64,000 bases of DNA. Source: Nocardia niwae NBRC 108934 = DSM 45340. Its GTDB lineage: Bacteria; Actinomycetota; Actinomycetes; Mycobacteriales; Mycobacteriaceae. The notes under the pieces are model-generated. The model ran no database searches. It saw only the letters and a list, made by a program, of their open reading frames with translations, and was not told where the DNA came from. Positions 16,634 to 25,993 of this stretch are shown in pieces. The position numbers and the translations under genes are program-made. The stretch lies in contig NZ_BDCK01000021.1 in NCBI RefSeq assembly GCF_001613465.1, forward strand, positions 108,805 to 172,804. Direction: 5' to 3'. Positions within the stretch are counted from its first letter, which is position 1; each line of letters begins with the position of its first letter.

Positions 16634-17182
16634 TCAGCGCTGGGCGTGGGAGTAGATCAGGCGCGCGTATTCGGCCAGCAGCTGGTCCAGTGACAGGTTC
16701 TCCCCGCCCGCGGCGATCTGCTGGTAGCCGACGAGCATCGCCATGCCCAGTGAGGTGACGACGGCGGCGGTCTCGTCGTCGCGCACGACGCCTTTGACCG
16801 CTTTGTGCACGGTGCGTCTGCGGGATTCGTCGACGCGTTTGAGTGCGAGGTTGACCGATTCGTCGTTGGCCGCCCAGGCGCGGATGGCGGCTTCGGCGGC
16901 GTGATGCAGCCCGGCGGCGAGGTCGGACATCGCGCGGATGTCATCGTCGGGGTTGCCCTTGTTGAACGGCATGGTGCCCAGGATGCGCACCTGCCGGTTC
17001 TCCCAGTGTTCGAGCAGGGCGTCGACGAATCCCTGCCAGCTGCCGAAGTGGTGGTAGAACGACCCGCTGGTGACGCCGAGCTGCCGGCACAGCACACCGA
17101 TGTTCAGACCCTTGAAGCCGAGTTCGGCGAGCACTTCCAACCCGGTGTCGAAGTACTGCTCCTTGGTGACCACTCGTGACAT
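16634..17182 (-). CDS. TetR-family transcriptional regulator
   Basis: This 182-residue protein has an N-terminal HTH (NIGVLCRQLGVTSGSFYHHFGSW at about residues 27-49, with SGSFYHHF the recognition-helix signature) and a variable all-helical ligand domain. It converges on the antiporter gene 10 bp away. An inverted repeat of 8-bp arms lies 19 bp before its start, suggesting autoregulation. The regulated pathway and effector cannot be told from sequence. Confidence 0.8.
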   Translation of the reverse strand: MSRVVTKEQYFDTGLEVLAELGFKGLNIGVLCRQLGVTSGSFYHHFGSWQGFVDALLEHWENRQVRILGTMPFNKGNPDDDIRAMSDLAAGLHHAAEAAIRAWAANDESVNLALKRVDESRRRTVHKAVKGVVRDDETAAVVTSLGMAMLVGYQQIAAGGENLSLDQLLAEYARLIYSHAQR

Positions 17183-17200
17183 AGGTGCGCCGTTCTCTTC

Positions 17201-17227
17201 GTTCGGTCAGGGGGGAAGGGACCGAAC
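17201..17227. promoter_or_regulatory. Inverted repeat upstream of a tetR gene
   Basis: GTTCGGTC (17201-17208) and GACCGAAC (17220-17227) are exact inverted arms separated by 11 bases. The position, 19 bp upstream of the 17182 start, suits an operator overlapping the promoter; the long spacer makes this less certain. Confidence 0.4.
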
Positions 17228-17361
17228 AGTACCCCATCGTAGCGTCGGCCGGACCGAGCACGGGAAGTACCGATGCGTACCCCGAGAAGACTCTCCGGTA
17301 CCTGTTACCTGCTGAGATACCTAGCCTCCGAGTGTGATCCGGTTCCCGGAGGCCCACCACT

Positions 17362-17389
17362 CCATAACAGAGCGAATGCTCTGTTATGG
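17362..17389. promoter_or_regulatory. Perfect 28-bp palindrome upstream of tetR
   Basis: Arms CCATAACAGAGC and GCTCTGTTATGG are exact 12-bp complements around GAAT. The site ends 7 bp before the ATG at 17397, where a bound repressor would block transcription. Its length and symmetry are typical of TetR operators. Confidence 0.65.
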
Positions 17390-17396
17390 TGGCGGC

Positions 17397-17999
17397 ATGC
17401 CCCGACCCCGCACGCACGACCCCGACACCGTGCTCGACGCCGCGGAAGCACTGGCCGTGCGCTGCGGCCCCGCCGCGGTCACCACGCGCGCGGTCGCCGC
17501 CGCCACCGGCATCTCCAACGGCGCGATCTACCACACCTTCGGATCGCGCGCGGAACTGCTCGGCCGCACCTGGTTGCGCGCGGCGCGCCGCTTCCTGGAC
17601 CTGCAGACAGCACTGGTCGAAGCGGCGCTGCAGCAGCGCGACGGCATCGAGGCCGTGGTCGCGGCCGCCGAGGCGCCCGCGGTGTTCGCCGAGCGTCACC
17701 CGGACTCCTCCCGGCTGCTGCTGGCCGTGCGACGCGAGGAGCTGCTGGGCGAGGCGCCCGAGGCCGTCGCCGCCGACCTCGCCGCCACCGACGCCGTGCT
17801 GGTCGAGCTGCTGGTGCGGCTGTCGCGACGGCTGTGGCAGCGCGGCGACCGCCACGCCGTCGACGTCATGACGCTGTGCCTGGTCGATCTGCCCACCGCC
17901 GTGCTGCTGCGCCGTGACCGGCTGGCCGATCCCCGCGCACGGGAATACCTGCGCAGCGCCGTGCGCGCCGTCCTCACCGTCGGCCCGCCGCCCCCCTGA
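17397..17999 (+). CDS. TetR-family transcriptional regulator
   Basis: The protein has 200 residues. The N-terminal HTH reads TTRAVAAATGISNGAIYHTFGSR at about residues 27-49, with GAIYHTF the recognition helix. A longer frame opens at 17334, but the ATG at 17397 fits the family length and places the 28-bp palindrome directly upstream. It is followed 31 bp later by an enoyl-CoA hydratase gene in the same orientation, so the palindrome may control both in an autoregulated operon. The effector is perhaps an acyl-CoA. Confidence 0.85.
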   Translation: MPRPRTHDPDTVLDAAEALAVRCGPAAVTTRAVAAATGISNGAIYHTFGSRAELLGRTWLRAARRFLDLQTALVEAALQQRDGIEAVVAAAEAPAVFAERHPDSSRLLLAVRREELLGEAPEAVAADLAATDAVLVELLVRLSRRLWQRGDRHAVDVMTLCLVDLPTAVLLRRDRLADPRAREYLRSAVRAVLTVGPPPP

Positions 18000-18030
18000 C
18001 CCCCGGCACCCGAACCCGAAAGGACCCGCC

Positions 18031-18684
18031 ATGCCCACCCTCGACTACCACGACAAGATCGCCGTCCTCGACCTCGGCGGCGACGAGAACCGTTTCTCCC
18101 CCGATGTTCTCGACCGCATCGGCGCCCACCTCGACACCGCCCTCGCCGCGGGCGCCCAAGGCCTGATCACCACCGCGAGCGGCAAGTTCTACTCCAACGG
18201 ACTGGACCTGGACTGGCTCGGCGCCCACCCCGAGCGCACCGAGTGGTACGTCGGGCGAGTGCAGGCGCTGCTGGCCCGGATGCTCACCCTGCCCGTGCCC
18301 ACGGTCGCCGCGCTGCCCGGCCACGCGTTCGGCGCCGGCGCCATGCTCGCCATCGCGCACGACTACCGGGTGATGCGCGCCGACCGCGGCTACTTCTGCT
18401 TGCCCGAAGTCGACCTCCGCATCCGCTTCACCCCTGGCATGGCCGCGCTGATCCAAGCCAAACTCACCCCCAGAAGCGCCATCGCCGCGATGACCACCGG
18501 CCGCCGCTTCGGCGGCACCGACGCCGCCGCCCTCGACATCGTCGATGCCGCCGCCGCCGAAACAGCGGTCACCGACACCGCCGTAGCGCTGCTGGCCCCA
18601 CTGGGCGGCAAAGACCCCGCCACCCTCGCCGCGATCAAGAACACCATGTATGCCACGACCGTCGCGGCATTGACCGCCGCCTAG
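18031..18684 (+). CDS. Enoyl-CoA hydratase/isomerase family protein (short form)
   Basis: At 217 residues this is a short crotonase. SGKFYSNGLDLDWL (about residues 51-64) and PGHAFGAGAMLAIAHDYRVM (about 99-118) are the two oxyanion-hole segments. CLPEVDLRIRFTPGM follows, as in delta3,delta2-enoyl-CoA isomerase-like proteins. The glutamates of true hydratases are not obvious, so isomerase activity is as likely as hydration. The ATG at 18031 has AAAGGA 7 nt upstream; the frame itself opens earlier, inside the tetR gene. The close spacing supports co-transcription with that regulator. Confidence 0.75.
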   Translation: MPTLDYHDKIAVLDLGGDENRFSPDVLDRIGAHLDTALAAGAQGLITTASGKFYSNGLDLDWLGAHPERTEWYVGRVQALLARMLTLPVPTVAALPGHAFGAGAMLAIAHDYRVMRADRGYFCLPEVDLRIRFTPGMAALIQAKLTPRSAIAAMTTGRRFGGTDAAALDIVDAAAAETAVTDTAVALLAPLGGKDPATLAAIKNTMYATTVAALTAA

Positions 18685-18792
18685 GAGATCCCCGGAAGTC
18701 CGGGCGCGAGATGCGCCATCGCCGAGGAACATCCGAAGGATGGACAAGGCATGATCGGGTAGGACATACCGACGACCGGACAGGAGCGTGAC

Positions 18793-19386
18793 ATGAGTGC
18801 GCATCGGTCCCCTGCCATGGCGGGCCTGGCGGGAGTGCTGTCGTGCATCGGGCCGACCTGCGGGGACACTGTCGACTGGAATGCGTGCGCGACCTCGTTT
18901 CCGGCCGACTACCGGGCCTTCGTGACAGCCTTCGGCGACGGCTCGATCGAGGGCATAATCGGTATTTCCGCCCCTTCCGTCACGTCGGACCGGCCGCACA
19001 CACCCACACTCGCCAGGATGTCGGAGGCAGTGGCCGAGTGGGAGGATCCGCTCCCCTGGGAGAACGGCTGGGCTCCGGCCGACCGGGGCCGATATCGGCG
19101 AGAGGACCTGCTCATCTGGGGAGGAACATGTGCAGGCGACACTCTGTGCTGGGCGACGACCGACCCGGACCCGGACCGATGGCCGGTCGCGGTATTCGCG
19201 CGTGGGAGGCTCGAGTGGTCGGTGTATCCGTGCGGTATGGCCGAGTTCCTGCTCAAACTCCTGCGCAACGAGTGGCCACGAAATCCGATCAGCGACGACT
19301 CCTTCGAAGACATGGAGGATCCGCGCTTCCAGCACGTCAGGGACGAGTCGGCCGCGTATGAGGCGGGGATGGATCCCTGGGAGTGA
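18793..19386 (+). CDS. SMI1/KNR4 (SUKH) family protein
   Basis: This 197-residue acidic protein contains FPADYRAFVTAFGDGSIEG at about residues 36-54, the signature of the SUKH superfamily. It continues with a WGGTCAGDTLCWAT strand pair and a WPVAVFARGRLEWSVYP segment. Many SUKH proteins are immunity proteins against secreted polymorphic toxins, but no toxin gene is adjacent here, so an orphan immunity or housekeeping role is possible. The gene lies alone between a hydratase and an acyl-CoA ligase. Confidence 0.7.
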   Translation: MSAHRSPAMAGLAGVLSCIGPTCGDTVDWNACATSFPADYRAFVTAFGDGSIEGIIGISAPSVTSDRPHTPTLARMSEAVAEWEDPLPWENGWAPADRGRYRREDLLIWGGTCAGDTLCWATTDPDPDRWPVAVFARGRLEWSVYPCGMAEFLLKLLRNEWPRNPISDDSFEDMEDPRFQHVRDESAAYEAGMDPWE

Positions 19387-19695
19387 AATAGCCGAGCGCG
19401 CACAGCGCAACAGCCATACCGAGCCGGGCCGCGGCCACGCGCGATGAACGCCGAGTCCGACGGGGTCGAGCCCCGAACATGCATTTCGAGCACGAAATCG
19501 GTTCGATAGCAAGGGATCACGCGTGTACGCTGTCTCGCGGCGATTATCATGGGAACCCGATCATGTTGCCGCAGCGGTGGTTCCGCCCATCCGCCCGGCC
19601 GTTGCCCGCACACGGGAAACGAGCGAAACGCCCCCCGCGGCGCGGTCGGGCACCTACGGTCGGGGAAAGCCGGGTGTACCGAACGGGGTTGTGCG
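19387..19695. other. Intergenic region upstream of acyl-CoA ligase
   Basis: No gene is recognised. A small inverted repeat, ATTTCG-N4-CGAAAT (19483-19498), lies in the middle and could be part of a promoter or operator. The ligase frame stays open back to 19549, but that extension is unlike any family member. Confidence 0.35.
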
Positions 19696-21537
19696 ATGAC
19701 CGAACCGAACACGTCCTGCGCCGCATTCCAGCACAGCGCGGCGATCGATCCGGACGCGGTAGCCGTCCGGTCCATCGGCGGGCAGCAGACGCTCACCTGG
19801 CGCGAGTACGCCCGGCGGGTCCGGGCGGTCGCGGCGGGCCTGTCCGCGCTCGGCGTCGGGCGCGGCGACACGGTGGCGTTGATGATGGGCAACCGGGTGG
19901 AGTTCTATCCCCTGGAAGTCGGTGTCCAGCACACCGGCGCCACCTCGTTCTCGGTGTACAACACCCTCGCTCCCGACCAGCTGAGCTATGTATTCACCAA
20001 CGCGGGCAACCGGGTGGTGATCTGCGAGCAGCAGTACGTCGAGCGCATCCGCGCCTGCGGCGCGCCGATCGAGACCATCGTCTGTATCGACGCCACCGGG
20101 CCGGGAACCGTGGGCCTCGAGGAGCTCGAAGCAATGGGCCGCGCCGATTTCGACTTCGAGGCGACCTGGCGGGCTGTGCGGCCCGAGGACGTGCTCACCC
20201 TCGTCTACACCTCCGGCACCACCGGAAACCCCAAGGGCGTGGAGATCACCCACGCCAATCTGCTGGCCGAGGCGCGGGCGTTCCACGCCGTGCTGCCGGT
20301 CGAGTTCGGTGACCGTCAGACCTCCTACCTGCCCTCGGCGCACATGGCCGACCGGTTCTGCTCGCTGTATCTGCAGCAGGTGTACGGCACACAGATCACC
20401 GTGGTGCCCGACCGGTCGCTGTTGCCCGCCGCGCTGGCCGAGGTGCACCCCACCATCTGGGGTGCGGTGCCGCGAGTGTGGGAGAAGCTGAAGGCGTCCA
20501 TCGAGTTCTCCGTCGCCGCCGAACCCGACGACGCCCGGCGCACCGCCTTGGAGTGGGCACTGGGCGTGGCGGCGCGTAAAGCCGCCGCCCAGCTGCGCGG
20601 CGAACCGATCGACTCGCGGCTGGCGGCCGAATGGGCGCGGGCCGACGAACGGGTGCTGGCGGGGTTGCGCGCGCGAATCGGCCTGGACGAACTGAAGTGG
20701 GCCATCTCGGGCGCCGCGCCGATTCCGCCGCAGACCCTCGCGTTCTTCTTCGGCATCGGGATCCCGATCTCGGAGATCTGGGGCATGTCCGAGCTGACCT
20801 GCGTGGCCAGCGCCTGCTCGCCGCAGCAGGCGCGGCTGGGTTCGGTGGGCCGGTTGCTGCCGGGGATGCAGTGGCGCATCGCCGAGGACGGGGAATTCCT
20901 GGTGCGCGGGCCGCTGGTGATGAAGGGCTATCGCAAACAGCCGCAGCAGACGGCCGAAGCGCTCGACGCGGACGGGTGGCTGCACACCGGTGACATTCTC
21001 GCCGTCGACGCCGACGGGTATCTGCGGGTGATCGATCGCAAGAAGGAGCTGATCATCAACTCGGCGGGCAAGAACATGTCCCCGGCCAACATCGAGAACG
21101 CGATCAAGGCCGCGACGCCGCTGGTGGGCGCCATCGCCACCATCGGCGACGCGCGCCCCTACAACACGGCGCTGATCGTCATCGACGCCGAGACCGCGGC
21201 ACTGTATGCCGCCGAGCACGCGCTGCCGGATGCCTCGGCGGCGGCGCTGTCGGCCGACGCCGGTGTGATCGCCGCGATCGCGCGCGGTGTGGCGGCGGGC
21301 AATGCCGCGTTGTCGCGGGTGGAGCAGATCAAACGGTTCACCGTGCTGCCGGTGTTCTGGGAACCCGGCGGCGAGGAGGTGACGTTGACGATGAAATTGC
21401 GGCGCAAGGCGATCGCGGCGAGGTACGCCGAGCAGATCGCGCTGCTCTACGCCGAGGAGCTCGCCGCGACGGTGCACGAACCCCGGCCGCAGCGATCCGG
21501 TGTCGGCGGCGCGGACGCGGTCACAGCGGGAACGTGA
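19696..21537 (+). CDS. Long-chain acyl-CoA synthetase (AMP-forming)
   Basis: This 613-residue ANL-superfamily enzyme activates fatty acids as acyl-AMP and then acyl-CoA. The P-loop YTSGTTGNPKG lies at about residues 173-183, the adenine region at GAAPIPP, the GMSELT motif mid-protein, and the hinge/lysine region DRKKELIINSAGKNMSP at about 448-464. Its composition resembles FadD15/FadD11-type mycobacterial ligases. A close paralogue lies at 46027-47859. The ATG was chosen because family members begin near residue 1 here; the Shine-Dalgarno sequence is weak. Its 3' end overlaps a convergent MBL gene by 17 bp. Confidence 0.9.
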   Translation: MTEPNTSCAAFQHSAAIDPDAVAVRSIGGQQTLTWREYARRVRAVAAGLSALGVGRGDTVALMMGNRVEFYPLEVGVQHTGATSFSVYNTLAPDQLSYVFTNAGNRVVICEQQYVERIRACGAPIETIVCIDATGPGTVGLEELEAMGRADFDFEATWRAVRPEDVLTLVYTSGTTGNPKGVEITHANLLAEARAFHAVLPVEFGDRQTSYLPSAHMADRFCSLYLQQVYGTQITVVPDRSLLPAALAEVHPTIWGAVPRVWEKLKASIEFSVAAEPDDARRTALEWALGVAARKAAAQLRGEPIDSRLAAEWARADERVLAGLRARIGLDELKWAISGAAPIPPQTLAFFFGIGIPISEIWGMSELTCVASACSPQQARLGSVGRLLPGMQWRIAEDGEFLVRGPLVMKGYRKQPQQTAEALDADGWLHTGDILAVDADGYLRVIDRKKELIINSAGKNMSPANIENAIKAATPLVGAIATIGDARPYNTALIVIDAETAALYAAEHALPDASAAALSADAGVIAAIARGVAAGNAALSRVEQIKRFTVLPVFWEPGGEEVTLTMKLRRKAIAARYAEQIALLYAEELAATVHEPRPQRSGVGGADAVTAGT

Positions 21538-22600
21538 GCCGCTGCGGGCGCAGATAGTCGGACGGGTCGTGCAGCGGGCGCAGTTCCGGTCGCCGCGCTG
21601 CGGGGATCTTGTCCAGTTCCGCGCGCAACGGTGCGTCGTAGGTCGCCGCGCTCGCGGTGAGCCCGGGTAGCCAGTTGTCGTGATGGCTCGGCACGAACAG
21701 TGCGGGGCGCAGCGCCTCGATGTAGGTGCGGGGGTCGCGCAGGCCGTTGCTGATCTGGTTGTAGCCCTGCACGGCGCCGATCTGCACGTCGGTGGCCGGT
21801 AGCGCGGCGAAGGCGTCGAACACCTGCGGTGCGCGTTCGGTCAGCGGCGCGGTCGAGTCGTGCCACACCAGGCTGAAGCCGGGCACCCGGAATTGATACA
21901 GCAGCACCCCGCCCTCCGGATCGCGCAGTCGCGGCAGGCCTTGCAGCAGACCGCCGAGGGTCGGCGGGTGGGTGAGTACGACGCCCGGTTCGGGGCGGGG
22001 GAAGAAGCGTGGTGATCCGCCGGTGGGATCGGGTGGGGTGCGTGCGGAATGCAGGTGCCGGATGACGGTCACCTCGACCGCGCCGACGGTGCAGTCCTCG
22101 CGGGCGCCGATCGCGGTCGCGGCGTCACCGTGCGGGAAGGTGGGAAAGGTGGGATCGGTGACCTGCGCGGCGATCGTCGCGCAGTGCTGCGCGGTGCCGT
22201 GCACGGTGGCTCCGGTGGCCTGCGCGATGCGGCCCGCGTCCCCGGCGTGGTCGAAGTGGCCGTGACCGATGAAGATCGCCGACGGCGCCAGGTCCGCCAG
22301 CTGCTGCGGGGTGGCGGGGACGTAACCGGTGCTGGTCAGCCGCGGCACCCACGCGTCGAGCAGCAACACCGAACCGCCGATGGCCAGGGCGAAAGTGGTG
22401 CAGCCCACCCACGTCAGCACGACGCGGTCGCTGCGTACGACGCCGGTGGCGGGGTCGACGGTGTCGGCGCCGAAGAAGCGGGTGCGCGCGGCGATGGTGC
22501 GCGCATCGGTGGGGTCGGCGGCGGGCCGCAGTCGCCCCGCCGCCAGGGTCGCCAGTTTGCCGCCGGAACCGAACAGGCCCGCGCCGGGAAGGGTGCACAC
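21521..22600 (-). CDS. MBL-fold metallo-hydrolase
   Basis: This 359-residue protein has the metallo-beta-lactamase metal motif GHGHFDHAGD, preceded by a strand-rich VLTWVGCTTFALAIGGSVLLLD segment. A late FVPSHHDNWLP supplies the last His ligand. The fold hydrolyses diverse esters, lactones or phosphodiesters; the substrate here is unknown. The gene is 43 bp downstream of mshC on the same strand and could be co-transcribed with it. It overlaps the convergent acyl-CoA ligase by 17 bp. Confidence 0.8.
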   Translation of the reverse strand: MCTLPGAGLFGSGGKLATLAAGRLRPAADPTDARTIAARTRFFGADTVDPATGVVRSDRVVLTWVGCTTFALAIGGSVLLLDAWVPRLTSTGYVPATPQQLADLAPSAIFIGHGHFDHAGDAGRIAQATGATVHGTAQHCATIAAQVTDPTFPTFPHGDAATAIGAREDCTVGAVEVTVIRHLHSARTPPDPTGGSPRFFPRPEPGVVLTHPPTLGGLLQGLPRLRDPEGGVLLYQFRVPGFSLVWHDSTAPLTERAPQVFDAFAALPATDVQIGAVQGYNQISNGLRDPRTYIEALRPALFVPSHHDNWLPGLTASAATYDAPLRAELDKIPAARRPELRPLHDPSDYLRPQRLTFPL

Positions 22601-22643
22601 GCGCCAACCTCATCACGCGTGCGGCGCTGCGGGCAAGGGGTCG

Positions 22644-23882
22644 TTACAGGCGGACGCCGAGCAGTGCGTCGACGGCGGCGGCGATCGTCGCGGGCGCTTC
22701 GATGTCCGGGCCGCCGTAGTCGAGGGCTTGGCGGGCCCAGTTGTCGAGCGCGTCGAGCGCTTTGGGGGTGTCCAGGTCGTCGGCCAGATGCCGGCGCAGC
22801 CGGGCGACGGTGTCGACGGCCGAGGGGCCTGCCTGTAGCGCGACGGCGTCACGCCACAACCTGAGGCGCTGCTGCGCCTGCTCGAGCAGGGCGTCGGTCC
22901 ACATCCGGTCGCGGCGGTAGTGGCCGGCCAGCAGGCCGAGGCGGATGGCGGCCGGGTCGACGCCGCCGCGGCGCAGCGCCGACACCAGCACGAGATTGCC
23001 GCGGGATTTCGACATCTTCTCCCCGTCCAGCCCGATCAGGCCGGCGTGCACGTAGTGGCGGGCGAAGCGGCGGCCTGCGATGAGCGACTCGGCGTGCGCG
23101 GCGGAGTACTCGTGGTGGGGGTAGATCAGGTCGCTGCCGCCGCCCTGGATGTCGAATTCCGGGCCGATGCGGTTCAACGCGATCGCGCAACACTCGATGT
23201 GCCAGCCGGGACGGCCCGCGCCGAACGGAGCGGGCCAGGACGGTTCGCCCGGCCGCGCCGACCGCCACAGCAGCGCGTCGATGGGGTCGCGTTTACCGGG
23301 CCGGTCCGGGTCGCCGCCGCGCTCGGCGAACAGCCGCTCCATGGTGGCGCGGTCGTAGCCGGATTCGTAACCGAACTGCTCGGTGGCGTCGGCGCGGAAG
23401 TAGACGTCGGGGTATTCGGCGTCGTCGACGATGTACGCCGCGCCGGAGGCGAGCAGTTTCTGCACGACCTCCACGACCTCTTCGACGGATTCGACGGCGC
23501 CGATGTAGTCGCGCGGCGGGAGGATCCGCAGCGCGGCCATGTCCTCGCGGAACAGGTCGGTCTCCGCGGCGCCCAGCTCGCGCCAGTCCACGCCGTCGCG
23601 GGCGGCGCGTTCGAACAGCGGGTCGTCGACGTCGGTGACGTTCTGCACGTAGTGCACGTCGTGGCCCGCGTCGCGCCACAGCCGGTTGACCAGGTCGAAG
23701 GTCAGGTAGGTCGCGGCGTGGCCGAGGTGGGTGGCGTCGTAGGGGGTGATGCCGCAGACGTACATGGTGGCGGTGGCGCCGGGGGTGACCGGGCGCACCT
23801 GCCGGTCGGCGGTGTCGTACAACCGCAACGGCGGTCCTGCTCCGGGGACGGTGGGGAGGGCGGTGTCGGACCAGGACTGCAT
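22644..23882 (-). CDS. mshC: MshC, cysteine:glucosaminyl-inositol ligase of mycothiol synthesis
   Basis: MshC joins L-cysteine to 1-D-myo-inosityl-2-amino-2-deoxy-alpha-D-glucopyranoside using ATP, the penultimate step of mycothiol synthesis. The 412-residue protein is related to cysteinyl-tRNA synthetase: [17 protein letters not shown] near the N-terminus holds the zinc Cys and the HIGH-like motif, ESGYDRATM lies mid-protein, and EKMSKSRGN is the second ATP motif. The C-terminal tRNA-binding part of CysRS is absent, which distinguishes MshC. The start was chosen at MQSWSD, as in mycobacterial MshC; no clear Shine-Dalgarno sequence is seen. Neighbours match the Rv2130c-Rv2136c order. Confidence 0.93.
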   Translation of the reverse strand: MQSWSDTALPTVPGAGPPLRLYDTADRQVRPVTPGATATMYVCGITPYDATHLGHAATYLTFDLVNRLWRDAGHDVHYVQNVTDVDDPLFERAARDGVDWRELGAAETDLFREDMAALRILPPRDYIGAVESVEEVVEVVQKLLASGAAYIVDDAEYPDVYFRADATEQFGYESGYDRATMERLFAERGGDPDRPGKRDPIDALLWRSARPGEPSWPAPFGAGRPGWHIECCAIALNRIGPEFDIQGGGSDLIYPHHEYSAAHAESLIAGRRFARHYVHAGLIGLDGEKMSKSRGNLVLVSALRRGGVDPAAIRLGLLAGHYRRDRMWTDALLEQAQQRLRLWRDAVALQAGPSAVDTVARLRRHLADDLDTPKALDALDNWARQALDYGGPDIEAPATIAAAVDALLGVRL

Positions 23883-24019
23883 GGTTACGAGGGTAAAGGT
23901 GTGGTGGACCTCATCCTTCCCCGGCCCGGGGGCCACGATCGTCCGGTCGCCGCGGCCGCCCGCCGCGACCTGCGTCTTCCAGCGAATCGTGGGATGTCAA
24001 TAATTACGGTTTCGCTGAA

Positions 24020-24442
24020 TCAGCTGTCGGCGCGGCCGGTGGGATCGGTGATCGTGTTGGGCGTGATCGCGAAGGTGCCGTCCAGTTCCGGGATGTCCGG
24101 ATCGGTGTCGGCCAGCGCGATCTGGGTGAACGCGCCGCGCGCGACGTCGAACTCGAGTTCGTGATAGGCGACGGTATCGCCCCAGTCCGCGGAAGGCAAC
24201 GAGATGAACCGCATGGTGAACCGGCCGGAGTCCACCGAGCCCTCGGTGAGCACGTAGACCCCGAAGTGGTTCTCCCCCGCCGAACTCAACCAGTAGACGC
24301 CGTTGTCGTACAGGTGCAGGTCGGTGTCGGGGTAGGGCTTCTTGTCGTAGAGGTGCACGTAGTGCAGCGCGATGCGGTAGGTCGGTGCGCCGATGACGAT
24401 CCGCACTGTCGGCGCCGCGCGGTCCGGGGTGGAGTGGGGCAT
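24020..24442 (-). CDS. Hypothetical protein, 140 residues
   Basis: I do not recognise a family. The protein is strand-rich and acidic, with an aromatic block (IALHYVHLYDKKPYPDTDLH at about residues 25-44) and a second (YWLSSAGENHFGVYVL), suggesting a small beta-barrel or sandwich. It occupies the place where mycobacteria carry cysQ, between mshC and the SCO1664-family gene. No signal peptide or membrane segment is seen. Confidence 0.65.
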   Translation of the reverse strand: MPHSTPDRAAPTVRIVIGAPTYRIALHYVHLYDKKPYPDTDLHLYDNGVYWLSSAGENHFGVYVLTEGSVDSGRFTMRFISLPSADWGDTVAYHELEFDVARGAFTQIALADTDPDIPELDGTFAITPNTITDPTGRADS

Positions 24443-24520
24443 CGCGTCCTCCTCGTCGTCGCGCCGGGCGTTCGAAGCTTCAACTGTGCCAGGAAACCCC
24501 GTTCGCGGCAGCGGTCACGA

Positions 24521-25330
24521 TCAGAAGGCGGGCCAGGGAATCGGTCGGGAGGTGCGCGGCATCGGCATCACCGGTTCGTCGAGCAGTTGCTGGGTGCGTT
24601 CGATCAACGCGTCGATCTCGGCGTCGGTGATGTGCTCGCCGAGGGTGTCGGCGAACGCGCCCGGCAGCTGCTTGGCGAACGCGGTGATGTCCGCGATCAG
24701 CGCGTCGTCGATGGGCTGGCCTGCCCAGCCCCACAGCACCGTGCGCAGCTTGTGCTCGGCGTGCAGGCAGATGCCGTGGTCGACGCCGTAGACCTGCCCG
24801 TCGACGCCTTCCAGCGCGTGCCCGCCCTTGCGGTCGGCGTTGTTGAGCAGCACATCCAGCACCGCCATGCGCTGCAGCCGCGGATCGTCGGCGTGGATCA
24901 GCGACACTTCGTTGCCCACGTCGTCGACCGCGCGCAGCACCTCGCGGAATCCGTCGGGTACCGCGCCGGCCGGGCACAGATCGATCAGGTCGAGCCGGTC
25001 GCCGCGGTCGGTGTGGTTGTCCACGCCCACGACCCAGCGTTGCACCATGCCGAAACCGAAAGGGCCGTCGCGCAAGATCGTTTCGGGGATCACGCCCCAG
25101 CCGATCGCCTCGGAGATCAGATAGGAGGCCACCTCGCGCCCGGCGAGGGTGCCGTCGGGGAAGTCCCACAGCGGGCGTTCGCCGCGGATCGGTTTGTACA
25201 CCACCCGCAACGGCGCGGCGCCGGGGGTGGTGTCGTTCACGTCGCAGACCAGGGTCACGTTGCTGGCGGTGCTCACCCGCCCGATCACCGTCAGCTCGCC
25301 GCTGTGGAATCCGTCCCCGGTCCCGGCCAC
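24521..25330 (-). CDS. SCO1664-family protein (PI3/4-kinase-like fold)
   Basis: This 269-residue protein is of the actinobacterial SCO1664 family. A kinase-like layout is visible: VVYKPIRGERPLWDF (about residues 43-57) holds the nucleotide-binding Lys, LLNNADRKGGHAL (about 162-174) resembles the catalytic loop of phosphatidylinositol 3/4-kinases, and YGVDHGICLH resembles the metal-binding segment. Activity has not been established. The gene sits 4 bp from the DUF3090 gene in a conserved run (phosphomutase, DUF3090, SCO1664, mshC) matching Rv2135c-Rv2130c. Confidence 0.85.
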   Translation of the reverse strand: MAGTGDGFHSGELTVIGRVSTASNVTLVCDVNDTTPGAAPLRVVYKPIRGERPLWDFPDGTLAGREVASYLISEAIGWGVIPETILRDGPFGFGMVQRWVVGVDNHTDRGDRLDLIDLCPAGAVPDGFREVLRAVDDVGNEVSLIHADDPRLQRMAVLDVLLNNADRKGGHALEGVDGQVYGVDHGICLHAEHKLRTVLWGWAGQPIDDALIADITAFAKQLPGAFADTLGEHITDAEIDALIERTQQLLDEPVMPMPRTSRPIPWPAF

Positions 25331-25334
25331 CGAA

Positions 25335-25919
25335 TCACTCCTCTAGTTCGGCCGCGCCGAAGATGTCACCGCGTTTGTAGCCGTTGGTGCGCACGCACAT
25401 GTGCCCGCGCGCCGACAGCGGCTCGCCGCACAGGGGGCACGGCGGTCGGCCTGCCGCGATCACCCGGGTGGAGCGCAGCGCGAATTCGCGGGCCTGGATC
25501 GGGGTGAGGAACACCCGCACCGCGTCGGGGCCCTCCTCGGTGTCGTCGAGCACCACCGACTCGTCGACTTCGGTCTCGGTGATCGCCAGCAGTTCCACCA
25601 CCACCGCGCCCGCGTCGGCGTCCCAGCCCAGGCCCATGGTGCCGACCCGGAATTCGGCGTCGATCGGGGTGAGCAGCGGCGCGTTGTCGCTGACGTCCTC
25701 GGCCTGCGGGGGAACTTCGGCGCCGAAGCGGCGCGCGACCTCGTCCAGCAGCAGGCCCATCCGGTCGGCGAGCACCTTCACCTGCTGCTTTTCCAGCAGC
25801 ACGCTGACCACGCGCGGCTCCTGCACCGCCTGCAGATAGAACGCGCGATCGCCCGGCTCACCGACGGTCCCGGCGACGAAACGATCGGGGGTGCGAAATA
25901 CATGGATTGCGCGTGACAC
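25335..25919 (-). CDS. DUF3090 family protein
   Basis: The protein has about 194 residues. The conserved N-terminus SRAIHVFRTPDRFVAGTVG and the C-terminal CPLCGEPLSARGHMCVRTNGY, with a C-x2-C pair and a further His/Cys, are typical of DUF3090 and suggest zinc binding. Function is unknown; the tight link to SCO1664-family and phosphomutase genes suggests a shared pathway. Two in-frame GTGs exist (25925 and 25919); AGGAGG sits 5 nt before the second and overlaps the first, so 25919 is preferred. Confidence 0.85.
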   Translation of the reverse strand: MSRAIHVFRTPDRFVAGTVGEPGDRAFYLQAVQEPRVVSVLLEKQQVKVLADRMGLLLDEVARRFGAEVPPQAEDVSDNAPLLTPIDAEFRVGTMGLGWDADAGAVVVELLAITETEVDESVVLDDTEEGPDAVRVFLTPIQAREFALRSTRVIAAGRPPCPLCGEPLSARGHMCVRTNGYKRGDIFGAAELEE

Positions 25920-25993
25920 ATGCACCTCCTGATACGTGACCCTGATCGAACTACCCGCGGTGCGGGGATTCCATACACCGACCGTCCGGTTGT

